The notes: generated by a model from the sequence alone, not told the origin. A DNA stretch of 64,000 bases from Xanthomonas sacchari (GCF_024266585.1 NZ_CP100647.1:3143001-3207000); one strand, 5' to 3'. Shown: positions 52,200 through 60,094, counted from the first letter of the stretch. Translations and numbers: made by a program.

Positions 52200-52775
52200 G
52201 TGTCAGCGTCGGAAGCGTCGTCCCTGCAAGTCGTCAACAATTTCGTCGAAGTCCAGCATCTGCCCGAACTGCTGCGCAGTCGAGGCGGCTGGTGCTACGG
52301 CATCTATCCAGGGTTGCTCGGCGACGTGGCGCCGTCCTGGCATATCCATCTGTGCGGCAGCCGCAAAGCGCACGAGCGCGCGATCCACGACGATGTCCTC
52401 GCGGCGACCCCGGGTATGGAACCGCTCCACGAGATCTGGACGCAGATCAAGGAAAACCTGGCCCAGGACTACGGCCTGGTCCGCGCCTACGTCACCGGCC
52501 ACACGCATGGACAGGACGGCGTGGCGCACCACTACGCCAAGCCGTCGGATCAGGAGCGTGTCGCCTTGCTCTACGCCAGCGCCGAATGGAAGGACGATTG
52601 GGCGGGCGAAACCGTGTTTTACGACACCGCGCGCGAGTGCATCTCCATCCGCCCGCGGCCTGGTCGACTGGTGGTGTTCGATGGCGCCGTCACCCGTGCC
52701 TCGCGTGCCCCGGCACGGGAGTGCCCGACGCTGTGCTCGACCATCACCTTCCATATGCGGCGCGTCCGACGCTGA
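52200..52775 (+). CDS. 2OG-Fe(II) oxygenase-like protein with altered active site
   Basis: This 191-residue protein aligns with prolyl-hydroxylase-type oxygenases through HTHGQDG (residues 101-107), WKDDWAGETVFYD and PGRLVVFDGAV. Where the family has an HxD iron motif this protein reads HHY (110-112), the distal His position is Arg166, and the 2OG-contacting Arg position is Cys179. It may therefore be inactive or use another chemistry. The GTG start at 52200 has GAGG upstream. Its place between exporter and precursors suggests modification or handling of the toxins. Confidence 0.72.
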   Translation: MSASEASSLQVVNNFVEVQHLPELLRSRGGWCYGIYPGLLGDVAPSWHIHLCGSRKAHERAIHDDVLAATPGMEPLHEIWTQIKENLAQDYGLVRAYVTGHTHGQDGVAHHYAKPSDQERVALLYASAEWKDDWAGETVFYDTARECISIRPRPGRLVVFDGAVTRASRAPARECPTLCSTITFHMRRVRR

Positions 52776-52800
52776 TACCGGCGCAGCGAGGAACTCCACC

Positions 52801-53703
52801 ATGTCATCCACCTGCATACGCTGCCTGCCGACCGCGACCGCACTGCTGCTCTGCGGTATGGCACCCTGCATCGCCTCGGCCAGCGGCTTCGGCGGCACGC
52901 ATGCCGACCTCGGCGAATCGCTGCAGATCCCCATCGCCGATCCGGACGGACACCCCTGGACCTTGCAAGGACGGCTGTGCCGCCCCGCCGGTGTCCGCCG
53001 CCCGCGCGTGGTGGTCATCGCACACGGCTCACCGGCGAAGGCATCCGACCGACCAGGCATGACCCTCGAAACCTGCGATGGCGAATCGGCACGCTGGTTC
53101 CTGCGCCGCCACTACGCCGTGGCACTGGTGCTGCGCCTCGGCTACGGCGCCACCGGTGGTCCTTGGAGCGAGGGCTACGACGGCTGCGACCACGCCGACT
53201 ACGTCAAGGCCGGATTGGAAACCGCTCGCCAGCTCAAGCGCATCGTGGACGTCCTGACCGCGCTGCCCGACTACAGCCCGACCGGCGCCATCGTGGTCGG
53301 ACAGTCGGCCGGCGGCTGGGGCACGTTGGCGTACGACAGCCTGCCGCACCCCAACGTCAGCGCGTTCGTCAACATGGCCGGCGGCCGCGGCGGCCACTTC
53401 CACGACCAGTCCAACAGCAACTGCCATCCCGACAGGTTGATTGCGGCAGCCGCCACATTCGGCCAACAGGCCAGCACGCCGATGCTGTGGATCTATACGG
53501 CCAACGACAGCTTCTTCGGACCTGAACTTGCCGCGTCGCTGCATCGTGCCTTCACCGAGGCAGGCGGCCATGCCGTCCTGGTGACGCCCTCCGCCTTCGG
53601 CGACGACGGTCACCACCTGTTCTTCGGCCACGGAGGTTCCGCGATCTGGGGACCGGCCGTGGACCGCTATCTCGGCTCGATGGACGTTCCGGCGTCTCCT
53701 TGA
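52801..53703 (+). CDS. secreted alpha/beta hydrolase of the toxin island
   Basis: This 300-residue protein has a signal peptide (TATALLLCGMAPCIASA) and a dienelactone-hydrolase-like domain. The triad is visible as Ser in VGQSAGGWG, Asp in YTANDSFFG and His in GDDGHHLFFG. The oxyanion region is VVVIAHGSPAK. Such hydrolases act on esters or acyl groups; the target is unknown. It starts 26 bases after the oxygenase-like gene and is part of the island operon. Confidence 0.82.
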   Translation: MSSTCIRCLPTATALLLCGMAPCIASASGFGGTHADLGESLQIPIADPDGHPWTLQGRLCRPAGVRRPRVVVIAHGSPAKASDRPGMTLETCDGESARWFLRRHYAVALVLRLGYGATGGPWSEGYDGCDHADYVKAGLETARQLKRIVDVLTALPDYSPTGAIVVGQSAGGWGTLAYDSLPHPNVSAFVNMAGGRGGHFHDQSNSNCHPDRLIAAAATFGQQASTPMLWIYTANDSFFGPELAASLHRAFTEAGGHAVLVTPSAFGDDGHHLFFGHGGSAIWGPAVDRYLGSMDVPASP

Positions 53704-53746
53704 CCCGCCGTCCCCCTCACTCTCCCATCCCCAGCAGGGCTGCACG

Positions 53747-55411
53747 ATGACCATGCAATCGCTTCGGGACCTGATCCAGACCGTCGGCCTGCACACCAGC
53801 GCCGAGAACATCCCCCTCATCACCAAGAAGGGCGGCTCCTACCTCTGGCTGTTCGATCTGCGCCGGGTCTTCATGCGACGCACTGCGCTCGAGCAGATCG
53901 CCGAAGCGTTCTGGGAGCGCAACGCCGCGCGCCCTCCTTTCCAGCTCGGCGGACTCGAAACCGCGGCAATCCCGCTGCTCACCGCCTTGCTGTTGACCGC
54001 ACCGAAGGAACGCGGCCCGGTCAACGGCTTCATCATTCGCAAGGATCGCAAGACCACCGGCATGGGCAACGCCATCGAGGGCGATGTGCTCGATCTGCCC
54101 ATCGTACTGGTCGACGATTCGCTCAATTCCGGCAACAGCGCCGAGAAGGCGCGCGCGGTGATCGCAGCGGCCGGACACACTCTCGGTGAGGTGTTCGTGG
54201 TGGTCGATTTCCTGTCCAAGGCCGGCATGCAGTGGCGCAAAACGCACGCAATCTCGGTGCAATCGCTGTTCACCCTCAAGGACTTCGACCTGCCGCAGGA
54301 ACAAAGCGCACCGCATCCCACCCAGGCGTACCGCGAACTCTGGCGGACGGCGACGCCGGGAGGCTTTGCCTTCCATGTGGTCCCCAAGTCCGCGCCGCTG
54401 CTGGTCGGCGACATGATCTATCGCGGTTGCGACGCCGCCAAGATGCAGGCGTTCTCCGCCGAGACCGGCGGGCTGGTGTGGGAATACCCGGTGACCGGCG
54501 CCGCATACACCAAGAAAGGCATCTGGTCTTGCCCGGCCTATCACGACGGGCGTCTGTACTTCGGTGCGTACAACGGCACCGTCTACTGCCTGGATGCGGC
54601 CAGCGGCGAGGAGATCTGGACGCATCCGGACGGCGACTGGGTCGGCGCTTCCCCGCTGCTGGTGCCGCGCCACAAGCTGATGTACGTCGGCATCGAGTAT
54701 GTCCGCCCGTGGGCGCAGGGCAGTCTCGCCGCCTATGCGATGGACACCGGCGAGAAGATATGGGAGCACCAAGTACAGAAGCTGCAGCACGGCTCGCCCG
54801 GTTACTGGGAAGGCGGCGATCTGGTGATCTGGGGGAGCGCGGACCATGAGACGCTCGCGCTGGACGCCAGGACAGGACGCATTGCCTGGCGTTTCAAGAC
54901 GCGGCGTTCGGTGAAGTACGCGCCCGCGGTGGACGAGCGTCGTGGGCTGACCGCATTTGCCTCGTTCGACAAGTCCATCTATGTCCTGGATGTCGCCACT
55001 GGCCAGAAGCGCGGCGAGTGGCAGACAGATGAAATCTGCTACACGACGCCGCTGTTCGCCGGCAACAAGCTGTTCTGCGGATCCGGCGACCGCCATCTGT
55101 ACGTGATCGACATCGACACGATGCAGTTGCTCAAGAAGATCAACCTGCGTTCGCGGGTGTACGCCTCGCCCAAGCGGATCGGCAACCGGGTGATCGTCGG
55201 CAGCAACGGCGGCCGCGTGGTCGAGATCGACATCGACACGCTCGAAACCGTCGGTGTACTGCAGTTGCCGGACGCTGTCACCAACGGCGTGGCGATCTCG
55301 CCCGACGAACGGCGCATCTACGTATCCACCTACATGAACCATCTCTATGCGTTCGAGCGCCTGAGCGACGCGCACGCGCAACGTGCGCGCCCCACCCTCG
55401 CCACATCCTGA
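53747..55411 (+). CDS. OPRTase-like domain fused to a PQQ-type beta-propeller
   Basis: This 554-residue soluble protein joins two domains rarely found together. Residues 1-200 match orotate phosphoribosyltransferase: the catalytic loop IRKDRKTTGMGNAIEG has the R98/K99/K102 pattern with Thr replacing the usual His, and IVLVDDSLNSGNS (119-131) is an intact PRPP-binding motif. Residues 205-545 are seven or eight PQQ-like blades (AFSAETGGLVWEY, CLDAASGEEIWTH, AMDTGEKIWEHQV, ALDARTGRIAWRF). No signal peptide is visible. Its role in the island is unknown; PRPP-dependent modification is a guess. Confidence 0.85.
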   Translation: MTMQSLRDLIQTVGLHTSAENIPLITKKGGSYLWLFDLRRVFMRRTALEQIAEAFWERNAARPPFQLGGLETAAIPLLTALLLTAPKERGPVNGFIIRKDRKTTGMGNAIEGDVLDLPIVLVDDSLNSGNSAEKARAVIAAAGHTLGEVFVVVDFLSKAGMQWRKTHAISVQSLFTLKDFDLPQEQSAPHPTQAYRELWRTATPGGFAFHVVPKSAPLLVGDMIYRGCDAAKMQAFSAETGGLVWEYPVTGAAYTKKGIWSCPAYHDGRLYFGAYNGTVYCLDAASGEEIWTHPDGDWVGASPLLVPRHKLMYVGIEYVRPWAQGSLAAYAMDTGEKIWEHQVQKLQHGSPGYWEGGDLVIWGSADHETLALDARTGRIAWRFKTRRSVKYAPAVDERRGLTAFASFDKSIYVLDVATGQKRGEWQTDEICYTTPLFAGNKLFCGSGDRHLYVIDIDTMQLLKKINLRSRVYASPKRIGNRVIVGSNGGRVVEIDIDTLETVGVLQLPDAVTNGVAISPDERRIYVSTYMNHLYAFERLSDAHAQRARPTLATS

Positions 55412-55468
55412 CGCGCGCCGCGCATGGCCGGGATCGGTCCGTGCATGCCGCTCATTGGCCGCACGCAC

Positions 55469-55645
55469 GGATCAGCCGAAGCGAGGACGGCCGTTTCCCC
55501 GCACAGCTGTTCGAGGATCACCATGAGAACGCTCGATATCATCGAAATCGATATGGTCGCAGGCGGTACGCGCACATCGATCGGCGCACATCCGCTGTCC
55601 AGTTCGATCCATCACGCCAAGGCGCACAACAAGACGCACCGGGCC
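55469..55645 (+). repeat. duplicated leader block, copy 1
   Basis: This stretch, from 54 bases upstream of the first precursor ATG through codon 41, is repeated at 57088-57264 with scattered mismatches and no gap. The two precursors become unrelated after it, apart from a Gly/Glu spacer. Confidence 0.85.
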
Positions 55646-56389
55646 AAGGCCAAGATCCACCACCAGCACATGGTGGCGCACAAGTCCGCGACCATGCAGA
55701 TGGCACGGATGGAAGAGGTCGAGCCGATCGGCGAAGGCGGCGAAGGGGGCGAAGGGGGCGAAGGGGGTGAAGGGGGCGAAGGGGGTGAAGGGGGTGAAGG
55801 CGGTGAAGGTGGTGAAGGCGGTGAAGGTGGTGAAGGTGGTGAAGGTGGCGAAGGTGGTGAGGGTGGTGAGGGTGGTGAAGGCGGCGAAGGCGATGGCAGC
55901 GGCGGTTACGACGACGGCGACGACGCCGATGGCAACGGCCCTGCCGATACCAGCATAGGCAGCAGCCATACGACGTCCGATGGCAGGACGGTTTCGATCA
56001 GCTATCAGAATACGAAAGACGGCTCGAGCAGCGACAACCCGGTCACATCCAGAATGGCCTCGACACTGAACTCCGTGCTCGACGGCGATCAGAGCGTCAA
56101 CAGCATCGACATCTCGGCCACGACCAACGGCAGCCACGATCCCAATTCCGCTCACTACACGGGCAACGCCGTCGATATCAACATCATCAACGACGTGCAT
56201 GTCGGCACGAGCGGCGCAGGCCTGCAGAACGCCCAAGCGCTGGAGAACGCCGCGATGGACAATCCCAACGTGAGCTACGTCGAGGGTCCGGCGGGCAATT
56301 TCATCCGGTCGAGTCCAACGGCGGACTGGACGCCAGCCAGCCGGGAAAGCGGCGACACGACCCACGTCCACATCAGCGTCTTCAAGTAG
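55523..56389 (+). CDS. double-glycine-leader toxin precursor with M15-type zinc peptidase motif
   Basis: This 288-residue protein starts MRTLDIIEIDMVAGG, a C39-type leader with the cut expected after Gly15. The mature part has a His/Lys-rich region (residues 23-53), a Gly-Gly-Glu spacer with 18 Glu at three-residue intervals (71-122), an acidic linker and a C-terminal domain. That domain has SAHYTGNAVD (His211, Asp218) and a final HVH (281-283), the zinc-binding pattern of M15 DD-peptidases. I infer a secreted peptidoglycan-cutting toxin. The start has GAGGA upstream. It precedes a periplasmic protein likely to be its immunity partner. Confidence 0.82.
   Translation: MRTLDIIEIDMVAGGTRTSIGAHPLSSSIHHAKAHNKTHRAKAKIHHQHMVAHKSATMQMARMEEVEPIGEGGEGGEGGEGGEGGEGGEGGEGGEGGEGGEGGEGGEGGEGGEGGEGGEGGEGDGSGGYDDGDDADGNGPADTSIGSSHTTSDGRTVSISYQNTKDGSSSDNPVTSRMASTLNSVLDGDQSVNSIDISATTNGSHDPNSAHYTGNAVDINIINDVHVGTSGAGLQNAQALENAAMDNPNVSYVEGPAGNFIRSSPTADWTPASRESGDTTHVHISVFK
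55730..55891 (+). repeat. nine-base GGNGAAGGN tandem repeat (Gly-Gly-Glu spacer)
   Basis: Seventeen to eighteen nine-base units, nearly identical at the DNA level, encode the Gly-Glu spacer of the first toxin precursor. The low complexity makes slippage and length change likely. Confidence 0.9.
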
Positions 56390-56463
56390 TTCGCATCCCA
56401 CGATCTCCTCTCCCGGGCCGGCGCCGGCCAGCCCGGGGGACAACCGCCTTCGGAGTTCTCCGT

Positions 56464-56850
56464 ATGAAGCCCATCTGGTTACTGCGCATGTGCACGGTCC
56501 TGGCGCTCGCCTTCGCCGTGCAAGGATCGTTGCAGGCGATGCAAGCCTCTTCCCAAGCAGGGGGAGAACAGGCGATCGCTTACGTGCTGAAGAATGACAT
56601 CGCCCTGTCGAGGATGTTCGGGGACTGTCCGGCATTGAAATTTGCCCGTACCAGTGCCGAAGGTGCCAAGACCTTTCTGATCGAAGGCAATTGCGACATC
56701 AAGGACAACCCCGAGGAAGATGCGGACTGCCCTGCCTATCACGTCCATGCGACCGGGACGATCGACACGCCATCGCACTGGACGATACGTCGCCTGGACC
56801 TGACGTTGGTGTGCTCCAGAGAAGGAGCGGCGGCGACGCATGGGATGTGA
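56464..56850 (+). CDS. periplasmic protein, candidate immunity partner of toxin 1
   Basis: I do not recognise this 128-residue protein. It has an N-terminal signal peptide (MKPIWLLRMCTVLALAFAV) and four cysteines in the mature part (C55, C77, C89, C117), typical of disulfide-bonded periplasmic proteins. It starts 74 bases after the first precursor with GGAG upstream. A toxin acting on the wall needs a periplasmic inhibitor, so position and location suggest immunity; no sequence homology supports it yet. Confidence 0.65.
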   Translation: MKPIWLLRMCTVLALAFAVQGSLQAMQASSQAGGEQAIAYVLKNDIALSRMFGDCPALKFARTSAEGAKTFLIEGNCDIKDNPEEDADCPAYHVHATGTIDTPSHWTIRRLDLTLVCSREGAAATHGM

Positions 56851-57087
56851 CCATCGGATAGGCGCTTGCGCCTTGGCTGCGGGACGCAGTGGGAGGAAAC
56901 GCGCGGCGCCTGCTCTCCGCGGTCCGCCCTGGCGTTCGCGACCCGCGCACGACGCAGCGTGCGACCCCAGTTTCCTTGCGTTCGAACGCGCCACCACACG
57001 CAGGACCGGGCAGATGCCCTGCCCGCGCTCTGGGACGCGCCGCACGCAGCATGAACCGATCCGATCGTCGGCCACGCCGCACGCGCC

Positions 57088-57264
57088 GGATCAGCCGAAG
57101 CGGGGACGGCGCTTTTCCCGCACCTCTGTTCAAGGATCAACATGAGAACGCTCGATATCATCGAAATCGATATGGTTGCAGGCGGCACGCGCACATCCAT
57201 CGGCGCGCATCCGTTGTCCAGTTCAATTCATCACGCCAAGGCGCACAGGAAAACGCACCACGCC
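57088..57264 (+). repeat. duplicated leader block, copy 2
   Basis: Second copy of the 177-base block at 55469-55645, including the untranslated 54 bases and the leader codons of the second precursor. Confidence 0.85.
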
Positions 57265-57978
57265 AAAGCCAAGACGCATCACCACATGGCGATGCACAAG
57301 ACTGCGGCCGCGCAGATGGCCACTACCAACGAAGTCGCCGCACCGATCGAATCGGAGGGTGGTGGCGACGGCGGCGACGGCGGTGAGGGAGGCGAAGGCG
57401 GTGAGGGGGGTGAAGGTGGTGAGGGAGGCGAAGGAGGCGAAGGCGACGGTGGCGAAGGAGATGGCGGCGAGGGCGACGGTGGCGAGGGCGATGGCGGCGA
57501 TGGCGGCGATGGCGATGGCGACGGCGCAGGCAGCAACGACGACCCCGCCACGTCCGCGACGGCCAGCGGCACCACGGTGACCTATACCGCCGCCGACGGC
57601 AGCACGCAGCAAGTCACCGGCACGCATCCCAACCGCGACAACAACCCGCTCGACATCCGGTCCGGCACGTTCGCGGACAATCACGGCACGCTCGGCGACG
57701 ACCGCGGTTTTGCGATCTTCTCCAGCCCCCAAGCCGGATTGGACGCCGCGGCGGCCAACATGGACCGCATCAACAACAACGCCGGCGGCACCGCCACGCT
57801 GAGTGACCTCATCTCCACCTGGTCGCCGCCGAGCGAGAATCCGACCGCGGAGATGATCACCACCATCACCACCAATTCGGGCCTGAGTCCGTCCGATCAA
57901 TGGGGGTCGTTGAACAGCGACCAGCGCAGCGCGTTCATCACCGCGTACGGGCACCGCGAAGGCTGGCACGGCAATTAA
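57142..57978 (+). CDS. double-glycine-leader toxin precursor with wall-hydrolase-like domain
   Basis: This 278-residue protein shares its first 35 residues exactly with the precursor at 55523, including the MVAGG cleavage site. A His/Lys-rich segment and a Gly/Glu/Asp spacer (residues 72-130) follow. The C-terminal domain (about 160-278) has NRDNNPLDIRSG, GFAIFSSPQAGLDAAAANM and LISTWSPPSENPTAEMI. This recalls the NNPGNI...SPExG...RWAPPSEN pattern of phage virion-associated and wall-degrading proteins, a match made from memory. I infer a second muralytic toxin. Confidence 0.78.
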   Translation: MRTLDIIEIDMVAGGTRTSIGAHPLSSSIHHAKAHRKTHHAKAKTHHHMAMHKTAAAQMATTNEVAAPIESEGGGDGGDGGEGGEGGEGGEGGEGGEGGEGDGGEGDGGEGDGGEGDGGDGGDGDGDGAGSNDDPATSATASGTTVTYTAADGSTQQVTGTHPNRDNNPLDIRSGTFADNHGTLGDDRGFAIFSSPQAGLDAAAANMDRINNNAGGTATLSDLISTWSPPSENPTAEMITTITTNSGLSPSDQWGSLNSDQRSAFITAYGHREGWHGN

Positions 57979-58044
57979 TTCACCTGTGGCGAGGCCGGGA
58001 ATGCCTCCCGCCTCGCCACGCATCCCCCTCACGGAGAATTTCTC

Positions 58045-58716
58045 ATGGCATCCCGGTTCTTCTCGCTGTTCGGCCTGCTCGCTCTCTGCATGACCTGCTC
58101 GCAGACCCATGCCGCCGGCGACGCGGCGGCCTGCACCCTCGCGCTGCATCAGGCCTTTGCAGGCTCCAGCAACACGGCCACCCTGCCGAGCCAATGCGCA
58201 CGTCTCGGTCCAGTCGCGCTCGGCATGCGCAAGCAACAGGTTCTGGCCGCACTGGGCCAGCCGGACATCACCCGCAGCGATGCGGCACACCCGGACACGC
58301 TCAGTGTGGTGTATCTGTACCCGCGCGGGTTGAACCCGCTGCTGGCGCAGCAGCCACGGCCGGCCGCCGCCCTCACCTACAGCCAGTTGGCGGTGCGCTT
58401 TCGCCATGACCGCGTCACCAACCTGATCGCGTTCGCCAATCCAGACGCTCCCTTGCCATTCGATCTGCTCGGCCAGCCGGCCGGCATCCACATCGATCGC
58501 GTGCTGCAGGCCATCGGTGGGCAGCCACAATGGAACGCCAGTCGCGACTACGTGCAGTTCGCCGCGATGCCGCTGGGCCTGGAAGTCGATCCGGACACCT
58601 CGGCCGTCATCGGGCTGGATCTCGCCACCAGCAAGCAGGAGCTGGACAGCTTTGCCCTGCCCGCCTTGAAGCTGAGCAAGGACGCACAAAGCGGATTGGT
58701 CAACGGCGTGCGCTGA
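58045..58716 (+). CDS. periplasmic protein, candidate immunity partner of toxin 2
   Basis: This 223-residue protein has a signal peptide (FFSLFGLLALCMTCSQTHA) and a mature part with two cysteines (AACTLAL, SQCARLG). The segment LGMRKQQVLAALGQPD resembles the helix of BamE/SmpA-like folds, and two related halves seem present (a similar IHIDRVLQAIGGQP). It follows the second precursor by 66 bases with GGAG upstream. By analogy with toxin 1 it is the likely immunity protein; this is inference from order and location. Confidence 0.65.
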   Translation: MASRFFSLFGLLALCMTCSQTHAAGDAAACTLALHQAFAGSSNTATLPSQCARLGPVALGMRKQQVLAALGQPDITRSDAAHPDTLSVVYLYPRGLNPLLAQQPRPAAALTYSQLAVRFRHDRVTNLIAFANPDAPLPFDLLGQPAGIHIDRVLQAIGGQPQWNASRDYVQFAAMPLGLEVDPDTSAVIGLDLATSKQELDSFALPALKLSKDAQSGLVNGVR

Positions 58717-59559
58717 GGAACGCCGCCGTCCGTGCCGAGAAACGCCCGCCTGTCAACGGCAGCCTTACCCACGCATCGGCAACGGTTCCGGCCACAGGAC
58801 GGGCGCACACGCCGCGCATGCCGCGACGGCGCTTCCATCGCCAGCCTCTTGGGGTGGTATCGCCTCCGCCACACGCGGCAGCACACGGCAGGCGCGTCGC
58901 CCGGACATGGGCCGCCGAAAGCCGACGGGGACAACGCCCCACGCTTATCGCGTCAGGCCGCCTTCCTGTGGCAGGCCCACCGGGGCCTATCGCTGGCACC
59001 GCCTGCCGGGCTGTGGCATCTGTGTCGGGCCGACTGAAATGCAACGGACCGGCGGCCTTCGCCTGGGTGTTGCTCAACCCGCAGTCACCGGGCTTCTACA
59101 GCCCGATCAGCTCGCTGCAGGACGCATGTCGCCACGGCGTCGAGCGAGTGGGACACCATGCTCGAAGACGGCACGCCCGGCGCAGAGCAAGCTGCGATCC
59201 GTCTGTCTTCCGGCGGATTCGCAGCTTCACCGAGGACGCTGCCAGGGCGCCATCATCCAACAATAAGATCCGAGATGGATCCAGCGACATATCGACCTTT
59301 GCTGCCCCTGTTGCCGTACCACGGACAAGCCCCCATCACCACGCCAAAGATCATGGCGTGCCTGAAGTTGGGCGACTTAGCGCTGTTGAACGCAGTGGAT
59401 GCTATTGTTCTCAAGCACCATCGCGCAATGCGTGTTTGCTGTCGCCCTGTCGGTCCCGCGAGCGGTGTCGAACAAGCCCTGCCAGGTCATGCGGACGGAG
59501 CTGGGTTCGTCGGGCGACGTGAGCCGCGTGTTGGGCGAGAACATAGGGGGAAAGGAATA
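58717..59559. other. 843 bases without a convincing gene
   Basis: Several frames are open here but none has a ribosome binding site, a protein-like composition or a recognisable motif. One run (around 59036-59105, reading NGPAAFAWVLLNPQSPGFYS) looks like a real protein fragment. It may be decayed sequence at the edge of the island. Confidence 0.5.
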
Positions 59560-59814
59560 GTGAGTCCAAGAGCGTTTATGGGCGTTCTTTTCGTCATGGC
59601 GTTCGCCTGTCTGATGAATGCCATCGCCAACATGTCTATTGGCTGGTTCGTTGGTGCAGTGATCTTCTGTGCCGTCGGCTTCTTCGCGACGCGACTAGCC
59701 GTGCGCGAGGGCGGCCCTGGCCGTGGCGGCGTGCGCTTCGGTTTCTTTGCCATCGCGATGCTCGTGATGGTGGCGGCCGTCTATGGCATGTATTTGCTGG
59801 ATACGGCCGCCTAG
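59560..59814 (+). CDS. small inner-membrane protein
   Basis: This 84-residue protein has three hydrophobic segments (FMGVLFVMAFACLMNAIANM, WFVGAVIFCAVGFFATRLAV and FGFFAIAMLVMVAAVYGMYL). The GTG start at 59560 is preceded by AAAGGAA. I do not recognise the family. It sits alone after the toxin island, and whether it belongs to that island cannot be told. Confidence 0.65.
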   Translation: MSPRAFMGVLFVMAFACLMNAIANMSIGWFVGAVIFCAVGFFATRLAVREGGPGRGGVRFGFFAIAMLVMVAAVYGMYLLDTAA

Positions 59815-60065
59815 TCTGGGAGCGGCTGCTCCTAGGTGCCACGGGTCCACTGCGTGATCCAGACCCGGCCTTGCCGAAGCGGTACTCCATCCGCCTCGCG
59901 CGCGCTGGGCTGGACGTCGAGGAACAGCCCGCCACCGTCGAAGTGCTTACCTTGAGAAGCGCTGCACATCTGCAACGCGTCGAACGTGTCGCGAGCGGTG
60001 TGCGACCTCTCGCACGTCGTCTAAGACGTTCGCAGCTACGGCGGAATTGGCCGTGACATACCTAC

Positions 60066-60094
60066 AAAAATACCCCCGGATTGGGGGTATTTCG
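60066..60094 (-). terminator. Rho-independent terminator downstream of dksA
   Basis: AAATACCCCC and GGGGGTATTT form a 10-base-pair stem, with a five-T run on the minus strand. It is about 90 bases after the dksA stop and could also work from the plus side. Confidence 0.8.

Noticed and set aside
55472-56635. 387-codon minus-strand frame
   Set aside because: Its Phe/Thr-rich centre is the antisense of the nine-base toxin repeat.
55523-57978. toxin precursors as collagen- or silk-like structural proteins
   Set aside because: The Gly-Glu tract is only a spacer of about 50 residues between a double-glycine leader and folded C-terminal domains.
55523-57978. classical microcin V-type peptides
   Set aside because: Leaders and exporter match, but the mature proteins exceed 260 residues and end in enzyme-like domains, unlike pore-forming microcins.
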